Assembly: GCF_015277775.1 (NCBI RefSeq)
Contig: NZ_CP063849.1
Span: 8,261,501-8,325,500 of the forward strand
Direction of reading: 5' to 3'
Origin: Paludibaculum fermentans
GTDB lineage: Bacteria; Acidobacteriota; Terriglobia; Bryobacterales; Bryobacteraceae
Length of the DNA stretch: 64,000 nucleotides
Both the position numbers and the translations under genes were made by a program. Below, in pieces: positions 57,173 through 64,000 of this stretch. Position 1 is the first letter of the stretch. Each line of letters starts with the position of its first letter. Under the pieces are notes generated by a model. That model was given only the letters and a program-made list of their open reading frames with translations, was not told the origin of the DNA and ran no database searches.

Positions 57173-58019
57173 GCCCCGGGGAGAGGGGATGCCCTGCAGC
57201 CTGAGAGCCTGTCGGAATGAAATCCAGCGCGAAACCCCGCCCGGTCGGTGGTCGGTCGCCTTCCGGTGATCAATTCCATCGATAGCCGAGGCCACGGCGC
57301 TTCCTGCGGCGCCTGTCCGCCAAATTGCTACGGAGTTTTCGAGAGTTCAATCCTCATTTCAGCCTCACGTGAGCACCGCTTGCAGATGGTGGCCGCATAG
57401 CCTCCACATGTTCATCGCCATGCAGATCATTTGCCACTCCGTTCTCGGGAGGGGGACAACCATGATAAGTGGTTGTCAAGGGAAAGCACACTTTTCCCCG
57501 CGCTCCCGTTGGTTGAGCTTCTTTCGTGCTGCCCGTTCCCCTGTCAACGTCCCCGGTTTCAGGTTGGACCATGGCCGACTGCCGGCGTGGCCAGGCATCC
57601 ATTTGCCGCATCCGTGCGCTTCTCGAGCCGTCGCGGAGGTTTGAGTTTGGACTACCGGCCGGCCTCAAACCACCTGTGTGGCGCATCCGGACCTTGCGGC
57701 CCTTTGCGCAGTCCCGAGCTTCGGGAGGAACAGCCGGTGCTGGCTCCGCATCAACAGCAGATTCTTTGTTCGTTCTTCAAAAAGGAAGGTGGACGTCCTG
57801 GCATGTCCCTCTCGTATTTGGATGAGAAAAAATCATCCTGCAGCGTACTGATTGATCAGAATGCCTCGATCCGCTCGATTCATTGCGCCTGGTGTAGCGC
57901 ATCACATTACTCAACGTGGTATCGACCGCCAGTCAGTGTTCCATTCCCGCCGTGACCGGCTGACCTACCGTACGCGTCCGGCGAACACATCTTGTGCCTG
58001 ACTGAGCCGTTACCAACAC
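57173..58019. other. 847-base region without a recognised gene
   Basis: Open frames exist (for example 57369-57644 plus and 57354-57686 minus), but none shows family-like sequence or a good ribosome site. A stretch at 57226-57262 weakly matches 54508-54540, suggesting shared Rhs-associated spacer DNA. It separates the intact Rhs locus from the displaced tip. Confidence 0.4.
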
Positions 58020-58700
58020 TTGAGCTACTACCCCTATGGGGAACAGCAGTCGGGGAACGCCAGCGCTGACCGCGAGAAGTTTGCGACATATACCCGGGAC
58101 GGGGTTAGTAGCCTCGATTACGCTCAGAATCGATATTACTCACCGCAGTTTGGGCGGTTCACAACGGCGGATCCATATCAGGGAATCAGAATAGGGGAGA
58201 ATCCTCAAAGTTGGAATATGTATGCGTATGTGGCGAATGACCCGGTGAATTATCTAGATCCACGGGGATTGAATATGAGAGCTCCCGGAGGGCCTTGTCC
58301 CGCCGAGTACCAGAGTTGCGACCCATTTGAATGTGACCCGATGTTTGAGTCTTGCCCCGGGGGAGGGACACCCGGATACGAGCCGTCACCGGCTCCTACT
58401 GAGGAGCCGGATCCTCCATACAGTGCGTTCGCCGCCACCCAGCGCGCACGTGCTGATCTCGGGAAGAAGGACTGCTTCGAATTGCTCGGCTTTAGTAGTG
58501 CTGATGCGGCACAGAAATGGTTCGACAGGTTGAAATTCAACTACCTCCACCTGGGGAATATAGTCGTCAATAACGGAGTTCCCGCTGACAAGCCAGCTGC
58601 GGCGAATACAAAGGGCTTCGGCACGATTAATATCAACCTCACTGCTGTCCAAGACAGGGCACACCTGTCGCATCTGGTGTTGAATTCAAAGGGTTCCTGA
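58020..58700 (+). pseudogene. displaced Rhs C-terminal cassette, truncated
   Basis: Starts abruptly inside an Rhs core with LSYYPYGEQQSGNASADREK and continues RFTTADPYQGIRIGENPQS and NYLDPRGLN, closely matching the core at about 420-512 of the intact Rhs. A different tip of about 145 residues follows (CDPMFESCPGGGTPGYEPSP, FELLGFSSADAAQKWFDRLK, GTININLTAVQDRAHLSHLV). No start signal precedes it. The frame ends just before the left end of an IS4-type element at 58722, so the tip is probably cut short. Displaced tips of this kind act as a reserve for toxin switching in enterobacterial Rhs loci. Confidence 0.75.
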
Positions 58701-58761
58701 CGGGTGGTTTCTGGTTCTTCTAGGGGTGGTCTCCGTTCTTGAGGGATTGAGCCTGTCCAAG

Positions 58762-59034
58762 TCAGCACAGATCGAGGGCCAACTGTTGCGGCGGCGGTGG
58801 CAGCGGCGGGGTTTCGAGCGGATGGTTGAGCCACTTGGTCAATTCACGGTAGGTGAAGAGGTTGAGCCGCAGTAGTGAGGCCAGGTTGGACAAGGACCAG
58901 TTGGCGCTGGAAAGGTGATGCAGCCACTTCAGCAGCAGGAGAGCGATCAAGGCTGTCCAAATCTGGATGCGGAGGGCGTTCTCGCTGGTGCCAACGAAGG
59001 TCTTCACTGTCAGATTTTGCTTGATCGCCTTGAA
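58762..59034 (-). pseudogene. IS4-family transposase, C-terminal part
   Basis: From TTC at 59034 to the stop at 58762. It encodes the end of the motif and the C-terminal domain (FKAIKQNLTVKTFVGTSENA, LRIQIWTALIALLLLKWLHH, LRLNLFTYRELTKWLNHPLE). It lacks the catalytic Asp residues, which are in the other half at 61588-62556. Joining the halves restores one frame of about 413 codons. Confidence 0.88.
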
Positions 59035-59090
59035 CAACTCAACCACATAATGCCCATCAACAGCGCCCTGAGGAGGTTACGATCCACTAT

Positions 59091-59505
59091 GGCTTTCATC
59101 CTCTCCGGGCAAAGCCTACCAGTAGTCAGGAAGTACGAGTTTCTCGACGAGGTCCACTTCGTCGTTCGCCGCCTCGATGGCAGGCCGCTCGCGGTGGCAG
59201 CCTGGATGACGCAGCCTGAGTCAGCCAGCCCACGGATCGTCTCTGCCGGGCGTCTGCCAATTCGGACTATGCTCGAGATGCTGCGCGTCACCGAGGCCTG
59301 TTTGTCCTCTCGTGTGCACAATGTGCTCGAGGAGGATCACGATGCTGCAGAATTGGGCAAGCCGCCAACGCCAACTCTTCGAAGAACAGCCGCCAGCTTT
59401 GGGCGTTCGCCTTCCGCCGGAAGTGCAGGAACAACTACGCCAAGCTGTGGTGCACTGGCTACGGGCGCTGGCCAAGGCGCTCCGCGAGGAGGAAAAAGGC
59501 GATGA
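59091..59505 (+). CDS. DUF5372-like small protein of the recombinase element
   Basis: From ATG 59091 the frame encodes MAFILSGQSLPVVRKYEFLD, FVVRRLDGRPLAVAAWMTQP and IVSAGRLPIRTMLEMLRVTE, similar in layout to the small DUF5372 proteins found beside recombinase genes (barrel-like strands, a Trp, then a helix). The recognisable part ends near 59340; the last 55 codons overlap the next gene in another frame and may not be real. Function unknown. Confidence 0.5.
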
Positions 59506-59509
59506 GTAA
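59342..59509 (+). CDS. 55-residue helical accessory protein
   Basis: ATG 59342 follows GAGGAGGATC. The product begins MLQNWASRQRQLFEEQPPAL and has LPPEVQEQLRQAVVHWLRAL, an amphipathic helix seen in small proteins encoded immediately before this type of recombinase. It overlaps the recombinase start by 8 bases, suggesting translational coupling and a helper role in recombination (inference). Confidence 0.65.
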   Translation: MLQNWASRQRQLFEEQPPALGVRLPPEVQEQLRQAVVHWLRALAKALREEEKGDE

Positions 59510-61556
59510 AATCACCGCCGATCACCTGGCCCGGCGAGCCTGCATATACATTCGCCAGTCCACACCCGACCAGGTGCGGCACAACCTCGAGAGCCAGCGC
59601 CTGCAGTATTCTCTCGCCGACCGCGCGCGCGGCTTGGGCTGGCAGGACGTCGACGTTATCGACGAAGATCTCGGCATCTCAGGGGCGGGCACACGCCGTC
59701 CTGGATTTGAGCGCCTGCTTCGTGCTCTCTGCAATGGGCAAGTGGGCGCGGTGTTCAGCGTTGAGGCGTCGCGACTCGCGCGTAACGGCCGGGACTGGCA
59801 CACCTTGCTCGAATTCTGCAGCATCGTCGGAGCGCTGTTGATCGATGCTGATACCACATACGACCCCAGGCTTACCAACGATCGATTGTTGTTGGGGATG
59901 AAGGGCACGATCAGCGAAATGGAAATCGCGACGTTTCGGGAGCGCGCGCAATCAGCCTTGCGGCAGAAGGCCGAGCGTGGCGCTTTGGTACGGCGCGTCC
60001 CAATTGGGTATGTCAAAGGCACCGACGATCAGATCGAGAAAGATCCCGACGTCAGGATCGCCTCCACGGTGGAATTGATCTTCCGCAAGTTCACCGAGTT
60101 GGGCAGTGCGAGGCAGGTCTTCTTCTGGTTGGACCGAAACCAGATTCAGATGCCCGTTGCTCGCGGGCCGGAGACTTCGCGAGAAGTAGTCTGGCAGCCG
60201 GCTCGATACCACGCGGTGCACAGCATACTGAAGAACCCTGTCTACGCCGGAGCGTACACCTATGGGCAAAGCAAAACGACAGTACGGTTGGAGGACGGCC
60301 AGAAGCGGGTCTGCCGGAGCAAACAACCCCGGCAAGAAGACTGGGCTGTATTGATCACGGAGCATCACGAGGGTTACATTGACTGGGATGCCTATCGGAG
60401 CAATCAGGCGGTGATTGCCGACAACGAAAATGCGAAAAGCGCGTCGGTGCGAGGATCAGTACGGCAAGGTGGAGCGATTCTTGCGGGACTGCTGCGTTGC
60501 GGCCATTGCGGCGCCAAGCTGCTCGCACAGTCTCCGCGGCCTGGCGTGATTCGCTACCAATGTTCGGGGTATGTTCTCAATCGCGATCATCCCTGTTGTG
60601 TCATGTTCGGCGGTCTGCGCGCCGACCGTCTGGTGTCGGAGCAACTGCTAGGATGCCTTGCGCCGCTCGGCACCGAAGCGGCCATAGAGGCAATGGAGTC
60701 GCTACAGGGAGGAAGCGACGAGCGGGTCAGGCAGAAAGCCCTGGCATTGGAGCAGGCACGCTACGATGTGACGCGTGCCCGGCGCCAATACGATGCGGTT
60801 GATCCGGCGAACCGCCTTGTGGCGGCGGAACTCGAACGGCGTTGGAATCTGGCGTTGGCTGAGGAAGCGCGGGTGGAGGCAGAACTTGCGGCCCTACAGC
60901 AACGCCGAGAGAGCCCCCTCACCGACGAGCAGAAACGAAAACTGCTGGACTTTGCACGAGATCTCCCCTCGCTGTGGGACGATGCGCTCACTTCGCCGGA
61001 GCATAAGAAGCGGCTCCTTCGAATTGCGCTAAAGGAGATCGTCGTTACCAGCGAGGGAGAGACGATTCGCTTTGTCCTGCATTGGCAAGGCGGCGATCAT
61101 ACGCAGACGGAGTTCTCCAAGATTCGCGCCGGTCGGCACAGGTATGTGACCGACGACGAGGTAGTGGAAACGGTCCGCGCATTGGCAAGGATCGAACCGG
61201 ACGCCCGGATCGCGGCGCTACTCAACCGCAACCGAAAGCCGACGGCGCACGGTAAGACCTGGACGGCACGACATGTCTGCTCGTTGCGCTGCAATCACAA
61301 AATTGAGGTCTACCGCGAGGGAGAGCGGCAGAGCCGCGGCGAAGTATCGGTCAGCGAAACGGCAGACATTCTCGGCGTCACACAAACCACTGTCCTACGG
61401 CTGATCCGGCTGAAACGGCTGAAGGCCACGCAGATCTGTCCAAATGCCCCGTGGATTCTACGGCGGGTAGACGTGGAGCAATGGGTGGCTGATCGAAACG
61501 AGCCGACAACCCCACCAACGGAAACTTCAGGGCAGATGAGCCTTGAAATTCCTTAA
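59502..61556 (+). CDS. large serine recombinase
   Basis: A 684-residue site-specific recombinase. N-terminal resolvase domain (about 8-155) with the catalytic Ser in YIRQSTPDQ (about residue 19) and conserved Arg in SRLARNGRDW. The recombinase domain (about 165-290) includes RRVPIGYVKG and ILKNPVYAGAYTYG. A zinc ribbon (LLRCGHCGAKLL ... CSGYVLNRDHPCC), a coiled coil (about 410-490) and a C-terminal HTH module (SETADILGVTQTTVLRLIRL) follow. The domain set is complete, so it may be active. It presumably drove insertion into the IS4 transposase. Confidence 0.93.
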   Translation: MSKITADHLARRACIYIRQSTPDQVRHNLESQRLQYSLADRARGLGWQDVDVIDEDLGISGAGTRRPGFERLLRALCNGQVGAVFSVEASRLARNGRDWHTLLEFCSIVGALLIDADTTYDPRLTNDRLLLGMKGTISEMEIATFRERAQSALRQKAERGALVRRVPIGYVKGTDDQIEKDPDVRIASTVELIFRKFTELGSARQVFFWLDRNQIQMPVARGPETSREVVWQPARYHAVHSILKNPVYAGAYTYGQSKTTVRLEDGQKRVCRSKQPRQEDWAVLITEHHEGYIDWDAYRSNQAVIADNENAKSASVRGSVRQGGAILAGLLRCGHCGAKLLAQSPRPGVIRYQCSGYVLNRDHPCCVMFGGLRADRLVSEQLLGCLAPLGTEAAIEAMESLQGGSDERVRQKALALEQARYDVTRARRQYDAVDPANRLVAAELERRWNLALAEEARVEAELAALQQRRESPLTDEQKRKLLDFARDLPSLWDDALTSPEHKKRLLRIALKEIVVTSEGETIRFVLHWQGGDHTQTEFSKIRAGRHRYVTDDEVVETVRALARIEPDARIAALLNRNRKPTAHGKTWTARHVCSLRCNHKIEVYREGERQSRGEVSVSETADILGVTQTTVLRLIRLKRLKATQICPNAPWILRRVDVEQWVADRNEPTTPPTETSGQMSLEIP

Positions 61557-61587
61557 CATCCGAAGGAGTGCACCATGTCGAGCTTTC

Positions 61588-62556
61588 GAAAAACAATTCC
61601 AGTTTCCAGCGGTCCTTATAGATGGAGGCAATGGTCGTCGCGCCGAACTCCAGATGGTTGGTGAGCAGCACGATGACATCCTCCTTTTCGGGGACCCAGA
61701 CCACGACACGCCGCAGCAGGTGCGGGCACTCCGTGCGGCCCTTGTCCGAAGTGAGACGGATGATTTGATCGACGCAGATCGCACTGTGCTGCGGCTTTGT
61801 CCGCTCCTCGACAATTTCAAACTGGGCATCGTCCTTCAACCGGGTCACGAAGAATACGCCGGACTCCGTCCAGTGGCCGAACAGGGCGTAGTCGTTGTAG
61901 CCGCGATCCATGGCGACGATGGAGCCGGGATTGAGCAGGAAGGAGTCGGCCATTTTGACATCGCTCCGGCGGGCCTCAGTGAGCAGCACATAGGCCGGCA
62001 AGTAGTCGTCATGGTCGAGGAGCACATGCGCCTTCACTCCGCCTTTGGCGCGACGGTACTTCGCCCAGGGAAACAGGTTCAGGCACAGCGTAATGGTGGT
62101 CGAGTCCAGGCTGAGCAGCTTGTTTTTGAAACGGAACTTGTGTTTGCGCTGGCCGAGGGCCCCACTGTCGCGGAAGCGGGCCAGCGAGGTCCAGAAGAGA
62201 TCCTCGAACAGGGCGGCAGGCCGGTGTTCGTTGGCATAGGAAAGGGTGGAACGGCAGGGTGCTTTGGCGATGCCGAGGTGCACGAGTTTGCCGAGGCAGC
62301 AACTGAGTCCATTGCAGATTTCGCGTAGGGAGTCGGCGCGGCCCAGTTGGCAGAAGAGCATGGAAACGAACTGGGTCCAGCAGGTGAAGCCCTTGGCGGA
62401 GCGTTCGGCGCCGTGCTTCTTGACGAGAGCGGCGAACTCGTTGCGGGGGAAGTGGTGCAGCAGTTGATTGAAGAGACTGGCGGCTTGTAGGATTGTCTTG
62501 CCCTCCTTGGGTGTGGTGTGCGGCGCGGTCCCGGTGAGAAAACGAAACTGCGCCAA
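61588..62556 (-). pseudogene. IS4-family transposase, N-terminal and catalytic part
   Basis: Starts at TTG 62556 (MAQFRFLTGTAPHTTPKEGK) and runs 323 codons to TTC at 61588. The DDE core shows LSLDSTTITLCLNLFPWAKY (first Asp), SIVAMDRGYNDYALFGHW (second Asp) and YKDRWKLELFF (Glu). The frame then runs on into the inserted element. The Y(2)R(3)E(6)K signature is cut between E and K, so this half cannot work by itself. Confidence 0.9.
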
Positions 62557-62695
62557 CGCCTAATTGTAGGAGGGCACCCCTCTCAGCCGTCCAACCGGGC
62601 CGGGTTCGGGGCTGGCGGATTTATCTTGGACAAGAGTGCTTTAGCCTTTACGCGCCCGATATCGTCAAAGCCTATCCGCAACTGTTTAATAACCA

Positions 62696-63280
62696 TTGGC
62701 GGAAGTTCTGGGGGATACAGTGAAAAATCTCTGTTGGAGTAGCGGCCTGAGCCATTTTCGAGTATGGTTGGACGAACCATCTGGAGCAGGCTGTGAGATG
62801 GCCTCAGTTTGCCAGCGCAGACTATTCCCCGCCGCGGGGACTGGAACGCGACGGCGTCTGAGTGTCGTCGAAGCCTTTATTTCCTTTGGCCCAACGGCGT
62901 TGTACGGCTTGGTGGGGCTACGCTTTGACGTGGCCGTGAGCCACGATCTGGTGGTTGAGGTGTGCCGGTGCCTGGAACCACCGAGGCCCTTCGCGTCCAT
63001 AGCCGGTGGACGGGATCAAGTGACCGCCGGATTGCCCAACGAATTCTGTCTACCCGTAATCGAAGGGATCGAATCTGAGGTGTCGGCATCTGGTTTGGTT
63101 CCTTCAGGGCGGCTCTGGGTTTCGGACGCAGCTACTGGAGCTGTTGGCTCCTGCGATCTCATCATGAATGTCTTGGCGAGAACTGCGTTTAGGCTCTTGG
63201 TTGCCGAGCCACTGACGGACGAGGAGGTTCGCGCTCTCGTCGAGACCGTTGTTCTAAGCGGTGTCGGGCAGAACGGTTGA
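62696..63280 (+). CDS. stand-alone EF-G domain IV-like protein
   Basis: Up to 194 residues from TTG 62696; ATG 62798 (161 residues) is an equally good start. Residues from about 57 resemble domain IV of elongation factor G: FISFGPTALYGLVGLRFDVA, then TAGLPNEFCLPVIEGIESEV (compare the family's IP.EF..AVE.G), ASGLVPSGRLWVSDAATGAV and LIMNVLARTAFRLLVAEPLT. No GTPase domain is present. Its role is unknown; it could act on ribosomes or be a remnant. It sits just outside the IS4 right end in the accessory region. Confidence 0.55.
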   Translation: MAEVLGDTVKNLCWSSGLSHFRVWLDEPSGAGCEMASVCQRRLFPAAGTGTRRRLSVVEAFISFGPTALYGLVGLRFDVAVSHDLVVEVCRCLEPPRPFASIAGGRDQVTAGLPNEFCLPVIEGIESEVSASGLVPSGRLWVSDAATGAVGSCDLIMNVLARTAFRLLVAEPLTDEEVRALVETVVLSGVGQNG

Positions 63281-63367
63281 TGCATAGGCCTCCAAGTAGC
63301 ATGCGTTTGCGAAGACCGACATTGGGTGAGCATTCCGTAAACCCCAGGCCTTGCGACTCGGCAGACT

Positions 63368-63553
63368 CTATTTCGGCTGACCCTCCGGCGACGCTGTCTG
63401 CCGCCGCTTCCATTCATCCGGCAGCCACTCGGTCAAGTCGCTGAGCCGCACCGACGGCAGGTTCATCAGCAACTGCGTCAGGTACAGTTGCGGATCCACG
63501 TCGTGGCGGCGGCAGGTACTCATCAGTCTTGCCTGAATCGCTGCCGTCTTTCC
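63368..63553 (-). pseudogene. IS66-family transposase, C-terminal remnant
   Basis: About 62 codons at the end of a minus-strand frame: GGKTAAIQARLMSTCRRHDV, DPQLYLTQLLMNLPSVRLSD and LTEWLPDEWKRRQ match the C-terminal domain of IS66 transposases. Upstream codons are unrelated, so the rest of the IS is lost. Confidence 0.75.
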
Positions 63554-63829
63554 TCCGCGCGGAGAGGAAGACCGCGCGTTTGGTCCGGACCGGCGAGGCG
63601 ACGAATTACCGGAGGAACCGGCGACAGCGCAGCAGCAGTTGGCCTTGATTCGCGCTGCGACGAAGGAACTGGACCCAGAGGCCCGACAACGTGCCGAACA
63701 GGCCGCGCAAGAGAAGGGAGCGCAGCGTGGCAAGGAGAAGGACGAATCACAGTGGAAGCGCTGGTACCCAGGTCGGAGCACTTGTGTTCCGAACTGGAGA
63801 GGCAGTTCGACGGGGATTACCATGAAGGC
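63554..63829 (+). other. 276-base stretch with an unassigned helical frame
   Basis: A plus-strand frame crosses this stretch with ATAQQQLALIRAATKELDPE and ARQRAEQAAQEKGAQRGKEK, an alanine- and charge-rich helix without a clear start or family. It could be the end of a broken gene cut by the IS66 remnant. A second frame reads SEHLCSELERQFDGDYHEG into the next gene. Confidence 0.3.
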
Positions 63830-64000
63830 ATGCTCTGGCTGCGCGGAGTGATGTTGGCGTTGGTAGGGCTGGCGGTTTCGGCCGAGACCTTTGAAGTGCG
63901 CGGGCAACTGGTGCCTGCTGCTCGGGCTTCTGTTTCGCTGCATGGCGCGACTTCGCCGTTCCAGGCTTCCACGCTCAGCGATTCCTCGGGTCAGTTCAAA
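63830..64000 (+). CDS. secreted protein, N-terminal part (3' end outside window)
   Basis: From ATG 63830 the frame stays open to the window end (57 codons). It begins with a signal peptide (MLWLRGVMLALVGLAVSAET) followed by FEVRGQLVPAARASVSLHGA and STLSDSSGQFK, the start of a carboxypeptidase-regulatory-like beta-sandwich as in the TonB receptors and other secreted acidobacterial proteins. Identity beyond that cannot be given. Confidence 0.6.
   Translation, partial: MLWLRGVMLALVGLAVSAETFEVRGQLVPAARASVSLHGATSPFQASTLSDSSGQFK

Larger units (their letters stand above)
59035..61590 (+). mobile_element. serine-recombinase element inserted in the IS4 transposase
   Basis: About 2.56 kb between the two transposase halves, with the triplet GAA at both junctions (59032-59034 and 61588-61590). 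Removing one GAA plus the insert reconstitutes the transposase frame exactly. It carries three genes on the plus strand: a DUF5372-like frame, a 55-residue protein and a large serine recombinase, the presumed integrase. Confidence 0.8.
58722..62581 (-). mobile_element. IS4-family insertion sequence, interrupted
   Basis: Imperfect terminal inverted repeats AGGGGTGGTCTCC (58722-58734) and, inverted, AGGGGTGCCCTCC (62569-62581) bound a transposase gene on the minus strand that is split in two by a second element. Without the insert the IS would be about 1.3 kb. I see no clear target duplication at its ends. Confidence 0.7.

Noticed and set aside
58711-62592. Target site duplication around the IS4 element
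   Set aside because: The flanks GTTCTTCT and CTCAGCCG do not match; ends may be imprecise or one flank rearranged.
62582-62742. Short frames on both strands right of the IS4 end
   Set aside because: Both strands give moderately protein-like sequence, so neither can be preferred. Left unannotated.

Overview
The window looks like chromosomal DNA of an acidobacterium of the Solibacter/Bryobacter/Paludibaculum kind. This is an inference from gene families: TonB-dependent receptors with an N-terminal carboxypeptidase-like domain, secreted FG-GAP/ASPIC (CRTAC1-type) proteins, a PadR regulator next to a giant FtsX permease of the acidobacterial duplicated orphan permease (ADOP) type, a PEP-CTERM protein, DUF2934, many secreted sugar-active enzymes, and GC-rich DNA. 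No rRNA, tRNA or CRISPR array was found.

Layout. 1-5.2 kb: MazG (cut by the window edge), two GNAT acetyltransferases, a secreted protein and two membrane proteins. 5.4-9.9 kb: a MacA-like adaptor followed by two MacB/FtsX permeases with no ATPase, then a TPR protein. 10-22 kb: two paralogous TonB receptors with a shared 5' leader, alternating with two convergent FG-GAP/ASPIC proteins and a deletion pseudogene. 22-29 kb: DUF190 and CrcB fluoride channel genes, a beta-lactamase-like serine hydrolase, a GH27 alpha-galactosidase, a Gfo/Idh/MocA oxidoreductase and a TSUP transporter. 29-39 kb: PadR plus ADOP, then a third receptor-TPR-FG-GAP block. 39-42 kb: a SahR-like ArsR-methyltransferase regulator divergent from ahcY across a 30-bp dyad, then a PEP-CTERM gene behind a strong hairpin. 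42-50.9 kb: a PQQ dehydrogenase, DUF2277, a ceramidase-like protein, a rhamnosidase-like giant and a GH43-like enzyme.

From about 50.9 kb on, the window becomes an accessory region: an 87-bp tandem array, small orphan genes, an Rhs protein with an AT-rich variable tip followed by a small membrane protein (candidate toxin and immunity pair), a displaced second Rhs tip, an IS4-family element cut in two by a serine-recombinase element, a stand-alone EF-G domain IV-like protein and an IS66 remnant. The window ends inside a secreted protein gene.

How the genes fit together: the receptors, TPR and FG-GAP proteins and glycosidases suggest import and breakdown of polymeric carbohydrate. SahR/AhcY run S-adenosylhomocysteine recycling. 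CrcB/DUF190 and the efflux permeases are stress functions. The right-hand third is the Rhs polymorphic-toxin-like locus with nested mobile elements, which is the most unusual part of the window.
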